DNA from: Beta vulgaris subsp. vulgaris
Lineage: Eukaryota; Streptophyta; Magnoliopsida; Caryophyllales; Amaranthaceae
Assembly (NCBI RefSeq): GCF_026745355.1
Contig: NC_079202.1
Coordinates: forward strand, 38,342,543-38,406,542
DNA: 64,000 nt
Reading direction: 5' to 3'
Shown here: positions 57,234 through 64,000 of the stretch, in pieces
How the letters are laid out: each line of letters starts with the position of its first letter
Numbering within the stretch: the first letter of the stretch is position 1
Made by a program: the position numbers and the translations under genes
Notes under the pieces: model-generated
The model's database searches: none
Told to the model about the DNA's origin: nothing
Seen by the model: the letters and a program-made list of their open reading frames with translations, nothing else

Positions 57234-57250
57234 ATCTCGCTCTGGTACCA
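57234..57250 (-). promoter_or_regulatory. Copia-2 primer binding site, tRNA-Met
   Basis: Reverse strand TGGTACCAGAGCGAG, three nucleotides from the LTR edge. Confidence 0.8.
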
Positions 57251-57252
57251 CT

Positions 57253-57839
57253 TGTAAGTTCTATAACTATCAATCTAGAAATAATAGCAAACAATAATAT
57301 AACACCAAATAACAAAGCAGGAAAGAACACACAAGAACTTTTACGTGGAAACCCAAGAACTGGGAGAAAAACCACGAATACACACTAGGAATTGATGAAT
57401 ATTCAAGAAAGATTACAAAAGCGCTCAAGAACCCTCTCTAATGCTCTCTCTCTCTCTAATATGTAAATAATGATGAAGAATACAATTAATGACGTATTAG
57501 CGCACCTATTTATACCACTCCTTGGAAAACACGTTTACGGAAACTAAAACTGGGTAAAATCAGCCCGCCCGATCGGGTCAGGCGGCCCACGCCCGATCGG
57601 GGCGGGTGCTTAACGCCAAAAGGAAACTTGCCTCGGGCCCGACGACCGGGCGAGACACGCCCGAGTCATAAGTCGTTGTCTCGCCCGATCGGGCGAGCCC
57701 TGAAATCACCTACTGCCAATTTGGTTACGGGTCCGATCGGGCGAACCCCTTTTGAGCTCGTTTGACGCATTTCTTTGACGCAACCTTTCTCCACACCTCT
57801 TACACCTCTATGAGCTTCATATGAACCATATAACCAACA
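57253..57839 (-). repeat. Copia-2 5' LTR (minus strand)
   Basis: Partner of 52568-53137, with an additional ~17 nt in the GC-rich palindrome cluster (cgcccgatcgggcgagccc). Confidence 0.85.
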
Positions 57840-58130
57840 ATAGACATAACAAATTCAGTAGATCAATACAAATGGTTGCAATTGAAGCTTTGGTATATCT
57901 CATATGTAGGAACAGAAATGACGCCATAATTTGGCACTTTAAAGTTGGTAGCATTGATAGCACTATATATGGAACATACAGAATATTGTAAAGCATAGAG
58001 TGTATAGTTGGTTGCCGAGGAAGATAAGTGAAAATGACAGAAGATGGTTTGCAAATTTGTCATTAGATGATTTCTTCTCCCTGCTCGGCTGAAGTTTTGT
58101 TGTAGTCAGTTCTGTTTGAAATGTAGGACT
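57840..58130 (+). pseudogene. LINE-B ORF2 C-terminal tail
   Basis: Reads RHNKFSRSIQMVAIEALVYL, then RNRNDAIIWHF and IDSTIYGTYRIL in neighbouring frames, the tail that follows zf-RVT in plant LINEs (A…YLIWR.RN..IF). It continues the GRRR codons left of the copia element. The 3' UTR probably ends near 58130 without a clear poly-A. Confidence 0.75.
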
Positions 58131-58605
58131 TGCTTACTTATCAGACAAAAACATAAAATGTTTAAGATTGCCGTTAAAAGATTATTGACGATGAGCGGAT
58201 GAGGAAACTAACATAACAAAGAAAATTTTCAACAATAATTGTAAAGCCAAAAATACAAAGTTTTCTTTTATTTAAATATTCAATAACAATTACAAAGAAT
58301 ATAAATTAAAAGTTCATAAAATAACTAAGAAAAAAAGAGTATAACTCATCTTTATATTTTTCGATTTCATAATTATTATTCAGCTGATGCGAAAATTAAG
58401 TATAGACCAACTTCTCCTATCTTCATTTTCAATCCTATGTTTTGTAAAAATAAATTATAAGTGCGAATTACATGTTTATTTTTTGCATTAATATTAATTT
58501 TTTTTACGATCCCGGATACCAGTATTAATACTAATATGTTGTTGCAAGCAGTGCATGCTTACGAGGCTAGTATTAATTAATACAGTTTGTCTATGTGAAT
58601 TATTC
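58131..58605. other. Unassigned AT-rich DNA
   Basis: No recognisable feature. Confidence 0.3.
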
Positions 58606-58606
58606 T

Positions 58607-58682
<76 letters not shown>

Positions 58683-58683
58683 G

Positions 58684-58749
<66 letters not shown>
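58606..58749. repeat. (TA)n microsatellite with TG interruptions
   Basis: About 70 dinucleotide units with six TGTA interruptions. No MITE terminus adjoins this one. Confidence 0.95.
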
Positions 58750-58867
58750 ACCTACTTTGACCTTATTTATCTACAAACACACTCTTTTCATCTCCTAAAT
58801 ATCTTCCTAATACTCTGCGTTTTAAGTCTATTTTCCAAATATCTTCTTACTTTTACACTATATCATA

Positions 58868-59180
58868 CTCCCTCCGTTTCCTAAAGATCTCCCCTCTTTT
58901 GTTTAAGTGTGTTTCCAAAAGATCTTCCCTCATTTACTTTATTCCTTATTTAGATTTTTTTCCCTTTTTACCCTCTCATGTCCCTATCATGTGATCCACC
59001 ATTACATTATTAATTCAATTTATTCCCTTTCTCTCTCATACTTTAAGCCCTTTTTATTTGTTTATTTATCTTAGCCCCTTTCTCTCTCCTACTTTATCCA
59101 CCCCACACCCTCACACAACTTGATTCTCATTGGTATCTGTAGTAATAGTAACAAGGAAGATTTTTAGGAAACAGAGGGAG
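58868..59180. mobile_element. Stowaway-type MITE
   Basis: Left ctccctccgtttcctaaaga and right (reverse) ctccctctgtttcctaaaaa, continuing to ATCTTCC/ATCTCCC. TA flanks both ends (58866-58867, 59181-59182). Confidence 0.85.
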
Positions 59181-59182
59181 TA

Positions 59183-60500
59183 GTTGATAAAAGGTTTGTT
59201 TCATTTCCACACTATCTTATTACACTTGAAGATATAAACTTACATTGTACTCTCCCGCAAGTGCACTCTCTCTCCTACTTAAATACTCTCATTCTAAGTT
59301 ATTTAGTATGGACACTTTCCTTTTTTTTTTCAAACTAATTTGAACATTTTTATTTTTGATATTGTTCCACTATTATTATATTAAGTTTCTTACACTTCTT
59401 TGGCCCATATTTTATCTTTATCAATAAAAAAACCAATTTTTTCTCACCTCTTCAATGAAAGAATATTCCATCTTGTCACATCCATTTCTTAATAAAATAA
59501 CATTTGATAATCACACTATATCTTATCACCTTATACTTGAGTCCCAACAAGTGTTTAAATGTCTTTGGGATAAAAGGAGTAAAATAAACAGGTTATACTT
59601 TCAGATTTTGTCTCCTCCTCCGTTAGTATCTCTTGCCTTAGGGAGTACAGTACTGATCCAGCCAACACCAGGCGATCGAAGTAGGAGTGTCAACAGGCTT
59701 CGATCCACAAAATGTCCTGGACATTCTTGTGCTACCGCAAGTACATGCACTCCAAGAACGAACACATTTTGATTCTAACAAAGTGCTTAGGAGCTATGCA
59801 GCACAAAATAGGACATTGTAAGGTTTCATCGATTCTGAAATGTTTTCAAGCTCGATATCACAACCATTTACATGCAAATGAAGCTTGAAAATGGGCGGAA
59901 GATGAAATTTTCCTGTTCAAAAGTGTTTCCATTCCCAAAAATTAAGCAATTTTCATGCTTCATAGCTTAAGGACCAGGGTCTTTGAACTGTAAACATGGA
60001 ACCAGGAAAATTAAGGATCATTTTTCCTTCCACAATGATATCAAGATATTATATATGTTTTTTTGAATAGTGGCCTGCATTCTTTCACCAATTTTCGTAC
60101 TTTACATTTTAAAATAATAGACCTTTGAAAATATTGAAGACAAAATGTTGAAACTTTGTATAACGGAGGAAATTGTACTCTATATGACTTTTGAACCATC
60201 CACTCAAGTATGATCAAACTTTATAACTTCTTCATTATTAAAGCAAATATCGATATAGTAAAAAGTACAAAATTATGCGTAGGCCATCGGATTCATGCAC
60301 CATGCACAATACGTACGCAAAGCATTGGATAACAACTATCTAGGTGTACATGAAATTATAATCAGAAAACTTTTATTATCATAAATAAGTTTCCAAATAA
60401 CACAGTAAAGGGAAAAGCTTTTTATATTATCTAATATTCTATCGCATTCGACAACGATACGTCCTCCATGTTGGCTTTAATTCTCTTGTCCGTACTCAAG
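59183..60500. other. Upstream/downstream intergenic DNA with one exon-like block
   Basis: Mostly AT-rich. 59640-59830 is less AT-rich and in one plus frame reads GFDPQNVLDILVLPQVHALQ to a stop near 59824. No family is recognised. It could be the last exon of a decayed gene or chance. Confidence 0.25.
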
Positions 60501-60935
60501 CAACTTTATACCTGCAAAACATGCAAGGGGAACAAAAAGAGTTAGATATGATTCTAATTTAAGAACAAAATATTTTATTAAATTTTGCAACAAAATTTTT
60601 GTTGTCTATTACAGGGCATTAAAGAAGTTTGATTAGTTGTAGTACAAACACTTTCTGTTTTTACCTAGTAATAGAATTAATGAATATTGCTAAGACAATT
60701 GTGGAGTACCTAATTAAATAAGAGATAGTGATCGAATGTCCAAATGCAATAATTATACAATTTTAAAAACGAGAATAATTAGACCATTCTTCAAATAGAA
60801 GATACTAAATTATCCAAGGTGCTTTATGTCTTTCTTAAACGTCAGTTAGGATCAATAATATTCGTCTGCATACAAAATTCAATGGAGTGAACTAATAAGA
60901 AGCTGACCTTGACATTTGAATCAAGTGAAAGTTCT
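60490..60935 (-). other. Proline-rich protein gene 3' UTR, possible intron
   Basis: On the minus strand caaatgtcaag|gtcagc near 60908 looks like a donor and ttttgcag|gtataaag near 60513 an acceptor, giving a candidate 3' UTR intron. Transcript data would decide. Confidence 0.35.
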
Positions 60936-62204
60936 TCAGTAGTGATGAGGGGGAGGAGGAGAAGCGTAGACATAGGGAGAAGGAGTGGGATGAGACACGG
61001 GTGGGGATTTGTAGATTGGGGTATGTGGAGGAGATTTGTAAACTGGGGTGGGAGGTGGATACTCATGAACAGGTGGAGATTTGTAAACTGGAGTAGGTGG
61101 TGGATACTTATGAACTGGAGGAGACTTGTAAACAGGGGTTGGTGGTGGGTACTTGTGAACTGGTGGAGACTTGTAAACTGGAGTAGGAGGTGGATATTCA
61201 TGAACAGGTGGAGACTTGTAGACAGGGGTGGGTGGTGGATATTCATGAACTGGTGGGGACTTATATACTGGAGTAGGAGGTGGGTATTTATGAACTGGAG
61301 GAGACTTGTACACTGGGGTGGGTGGTGGATATTCGTGAACAGGTGGAGATTTGTACACTGGGGTGGGTGCTGGGTACTTGTGAACTGGTGGGGACTTGTA
61401 CACGGGAGTGGGTGGTGGGTACTTGTGCACTGGTGGCGACTTGTACACTGGGGTGGGTGGTGGGTATTCATGAACAGGTGGGGACTTGTAAACAGGAGTG
61501 GGTGGTGGATACTTGTGAACTGGTGGGGACTTGTACACTGGGGTGGGTGGTGGGTACTCATGAACAGGTGGAGACTTGTACACAGGGGTGGGTGGTGGGT
61601 ACTTGTGCACAGGTGGAGACTTGTAAACTGGGGTGGGTGGTGGGTATTCATGAACAGGTGGGGACTTGTACACAGGGGTGGGTGGTGGGTACTTGTGCAC
61701 AGGTGGAGACTTGTAAACTGGGGTGGGTGGTGGGTATTCATGAACAGGTGGGGACTTGTACACAGGGGTGGGTGGTGGGTACTTGTGCATAGGTGGAGAC
61801 TTGTACACTGGGGTGGGTGGTGGGTATTCATGAACAGGTGGTGACTTGTACACAGGGGTGGGTGGTGGGTACTTGTGCACAGGTGGAGACTTGTACACAG
61901 GTGTGGGTGGTGGGTACTTGTGCACAGGTGGAGACTTGTACACTGGGGTGGGTGGTGGGTACTCATGAACGGGTGGGGATTTGTAAATCGGACTGGGTGG
62001 TGGATAAGTGTGAACTGGGGGTGACTTGTACACTGGGGTGGGTGGTAGAGGTGAATAATGCCCCTTGGGTGGCATCTCATGGTGAACAGGAGGTGGTGGA
62101 GAGGAATAAGTATAGTCGGCTATGGTTTGTGCAGGCAAACTCAATGAGACAAATGCCACTAGTAGAGTGGCTACAAGAGAAGCCATTCCTCCCAACTTAC
62201 CCAT
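60936..62204 (-). CDS. Repetitive proline-rich cell-wall protein (extensin/PRP-like), 422 aa, complete
   Basis: Secreted structural protein of the plant cell wall. From ATG 62202-62204 a signal peptide is evident (MGKLGGMASLVATLLVAF to about residue 29, before DYTYSS); Met7 is an alternative start. The mature part is 22 copies of a 15-residue unit, SPPVHKYPPPTPVYK, in which the residue between His and Tyr alternates mainly Lys and Glu. The repeat has PPP runs for prolyl hydroxylation but no Ser-Pro4 block and Tyr for cross-linking, so it is nearer to PRP/HRGP hybrid proteins than to classical extensins. The tail SPYVYASPPPPHHY ends at TGA 60936-60938. The frame is uninterrupted, unlike all transposon ORFs nearby. 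A possible 3' UTR intron runs from ~60908 to ~60513. Confidence 0.93.
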   Translation of the reverse strand: MGKLGGMASLVATLLVAFVSLSLPAQTIADYTYSSPPPPVHHEMPPKGHYSPLPPTPVYKSPPVHTYPPPSPIYKSPPVHEYPPPTPVYKSPPVHKYPPPTPVYKSPPVHKYPPPTPVYKSPPVHEYPPPTPVYKSPPMHKYPPPTPVYKSPPVHEYPPPTPVYKSPPVHKYPPPTPVYKSPPVHEYPPPTPVYKSPPVHKYPPPTPVYKSPPVHEYPPPTPVYKSPPVHKYPPPTPVYKSPPVHEYPPPTPVYKSPPVHKYPPPTPVYKSPPVHKYPAPTPVYKSPPVHEYPPPTPVYKSPPVHKYPPPTPVYKSPPVHEYPPPTPVYKSPPVHEYPPPTPVYKSPPVHKYPPPTPVYKSPPVHKYPPPTPVYKSPPVHEYPPPTPVYKSPPHTPIYKSPPVSHPTPSPYVYASPPPPHHY

Positions 62205-62261
62205 GTTTATGATTGATTTGATTTGGGATAGTTTTTATGCCAAAACCTCATGTCTGATTCC

Positions 62262-62270
62262 CTTTATATA
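62262..62270 (-). promoter_or_regulatory. TATA box of the proline-rich protein gene
   Basis: Reverse strand TATATAAAG about 58 nt upstream of the ATG, implying a short leader of roughly 25-30 nt. Confidence 0.65.
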
Positions 62271-62885
62271 AGCTTTTTTTTTTTACATGTGACCACCTAC
62301 CATCTAAGGTAAACCGGAAGATATTTTCAAAAGTTAGTATCATTTTGTCAGCAAATACAATGAGATCACCGCAATGTGAACACGATGTCAAACGATTAAG
62401 AAAAGAAAGAAGGGTAAACAGGTGAGTGGTCAATGATTAGTCGGTGATCTAGTGAGCTCTAGTTTTAACTGTATTTATATACCACATACTATTATACTAG
62501 TTTTTGGTGTTGAATTTCCAGAAGTAAAATTCTTTCTGCTCGTAATATCTTCTCTGAAATTACATATTTAGTAGTTCTACAAGTCGCGTCATACTTTAAT
62601 AAGATTGTGTTTTAGGTAGGTGATATTTGTTATACATCAAATTGTACAAGTGTTTTTTTTTTTATCTTCTACAGTTAATTTTTTTTTTTATCTTTGGTTG
62701 ACAAATTGTTGAAATTCCATTGTACGAATAGAAGAGATATAAATCTGGGATGAAGAAGAATAAGGTTTATTATAATATGACAATGAATAAGAATTAACAT
62801 ATGAGCAACATATATATATTCCAAAATGTTATTCTAGTAATGAAGTCTTAGTCCTATAATGGTATCCAATAATTATAGAATAAAA
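62271..62885. other. Promoter region and intergenic DNA
   Basis: Upstream of the proline-rich protein gene on the minus strand. T-runs near 62273 and 62650-62690. No further element is recognised. Confidence 0.35.
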
Positions 62886-62954
62886 ATCGTGACGCGGGAA
62901 CTTTCTCTTGAAATTCTCTCTCTCTCGGGTCGTTCTAGCATCTTGCTGGTCGCC

Positions 62955-64000
62955 ATGGATAGACCTCGAGGGTCGAAGAATTCCAAAAACGTTGCAAAAG
63001 GCAAAGGAAAAGAACAGGGACCTTCCTCTTCTCATGCTAAGAAAACCAAATCAATGGAGGAAGTCTTAGGTGTGGAAATTTTAGAGATGGCGGATTCTGC
63101 TCCAAGTGAGGAGGAAGGTGAGATTCTCTCTCCTCGTTCTTCTTTACATACTCTACACAAGCAATCAGTAGATAAGCAATTGTTTTCGGAATGGTTGGGG
63201 TGATTAACAATGGGTCAAAGAACTCTAATTGGGTTTCTTGGGCTCACGAAATTGAGAAAACAATTGAGGTTAATAATGGTTGAAATGGTCAATTGATGGA
63301 TGTGCAATCGACTGATAATACTATTAATGCCATTGCGCAATTGAATTTTTCTAATGTTCGATCGCATGAAGTTTCGGAGCAATTACATGATGATTTACCT
63401 GAAATTGATTTAGAGGATATTGAGGAGGAAGTTTCGCTTTTGAAATCTTTGATTGTTTGTCATGTCTTAGGGGCAAACCCGCCCTCATCGGTGTTTGAAA
63501 GCTTTATTAGGAGGATTGGGGGGAAGTATGATGTTTATAAAGTTGCCACAATTGGGAGGGGTTTCTGCATGGTTTGTTGTACCTCTTCTATTGAGAATAG
63601 AGATCTGATTATGAATGGGGACATCAATTTTTTGATGGGAAACCTCTAATTATGCAAATTTAGGAACCAAATATGGATTTAAATCCAAGAACATCAAGAA
63701 CTTGCCTATATGGGTTGAGTTACATGCTTTAGATTTGAAGTATTGGGGTGAAAGAAGTTTGCGCAAGATTGTAAGCAAGATAGGCAAATTCCTAAAAGTT
63801 GATCAAGCAACTCAAAATAGGGATAGATTGCAGTTTGCTAAAATCTTAATTGAAGTTACTGTTGATCAGGATTCCCCTGAAAAAATTCAATTTCGGAATG
63901 AAGAAGGGTCAATTGTTGATCAAAGGGTTGTCTATGGTTGGAAACTTGTATTATGTAACAACTGTAATGGATATGGTCATAAGCAAGATATGTGTGTAAA
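62955..64000 (+). pseudogene. LINE-C ORF1 (gag-like, DUF4283 and zinc knuckle), runs off the window
   Basis: Starts MDRPRGSKNSKNVAKGKGKE at 62955, then KSMEEVLGVEILEMADSAPS, matching in layout the LINE-A ORF1 start. A stop at ~63201 and later shifts break it. The DUF4283 region reads KVATIGRGFCMVCCTSSIEN (frame 63293-63649), then in other frames NLPIWVELHALDLKYWGERS and LQFAKILIEVTVDQDSPEKI. It ends with the zinc knuckle CNNCNGYGHKQDMC at the window edge. The CT-rich leader before 62955 is probably the LINE 5' UTR. ORF2 should follow beyond 64000. Confidence 0.85.

Larger units (their letters stand above)
52568..57839 (-). mobile_element. Ty1/copia retrotransposon, Tnt1/Tork-like, degenerate
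   Basis: 5.27 kb, minus orientation, inserted in LINE-B. LTRs at 52568-53137 and 57253-57839. A tRNA-Met-type primer site follows the right LTR and a polypurine tract (ccaagtggaagat) precedes the left LTR, a phrase typical of Tnt1/Tork elements. Gag-pol is recognisable throughout but broken. Flanking pentamers gaaga and ataga match at 3 of 5 positions, consistent with an aged duplication. The LTRs differ by several substitutions and a ~17-bp length difference, so it is older than the Sirevirus. Confidence 0.88.

Noticed and set aside
60909..61844. 311-codon ORF on the plus strand, and the 412-codon minus ORF 60842-62080
   Set aside because: Both are shadow frames of the 45-bp coding repeat of the proline-rich protein; only the 60936-62204 frame has a signal peptide and a balanced repeat.

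Overview
The window is nuclear DNA from a flowering plant, most likely a eudicot. It is AT-rich and repeat-dense, with plant LTR retrotransposons (a Sirevirus-type Ty1/copia, a Tnt1/Tork-like copia, a Tekay/Del-like Ty3/gypsy derivative), plant LINEs, Stowaway-type MITEs, Helitrons, CACTA and MULE elements, and a plant proline-rich cell-wall protein gene. The species cannot be fixed from sequence alone. Only two host loci are well supported: the last exon of a protein kinase gene at the left edge (134-286, +) and a complete repetitive proline-rich/extensin-like gene (60936-62204, -). Nearly everything else is transposon, much of it nested.

Left part (1-28.4 kb). After the kinase exon comes a cluster of (TA)n microsatellites carrying at least four copies of a ~280-bp MITE with inverted ends (2047-3650). 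A minus-strand LINE follows (call it LINE-A). It can be read from ORF1 near 28100 down to the reverse transcriptase N-terminus at 3775, but it is split twice. A TIR element (4211-5634) carrying fragments of a HOP/STI1 co-chaperone gene and a CYP81-like cytochrome P450 gene sits inside its ORF2. A 20.1-kb CACTA element (6720-26809, TSD TGC) sits between ORF1 and ORF2. The CACTA is mostly later insertions: an LTR-like segment, GGGTGCG-ended TTA-targeting elements with tandem arrays, Helitrons, a Tourist-like MITE and a 10.8-kb Sirevirus (11857-22704) with near-identical LTRs.

Middle part (28.4-41 kb). This holds a 1.2-kb MULE with a 9-bp TSD and ~165-bp TIRs, a 619-bp Helitron, a hAT-like MITE, a 1.5-kb non-autonomous CACTA (TSD CTT), several Stowaway and other MITEs, and long stretches with nothing recognisable.

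Right part (41-64 kb). A 7.1-kb Ty3/gypsy derivative has 3.26-kb LTRs and only 607 bp of interior (TSD CAAGG). A second LINE (LINE-B, +, about 50767-58130) is interrupted by a CACTA-like tail and by a minus-strand copia (52568-57839). The proline-rich protein gene follows, and then the start of a third LINE (LINE-C, ORF1 from 62955) that runs off the window.

Apart from the two host genes, the sequences do not work together in a pathway; the layout is a record of successive insertions. Small indels outnumber substitutions between the Sirevirus LTRs, and most retroelement frames break at single-base shifts, so consensus errors in the underlying assembly cannot be excluded.
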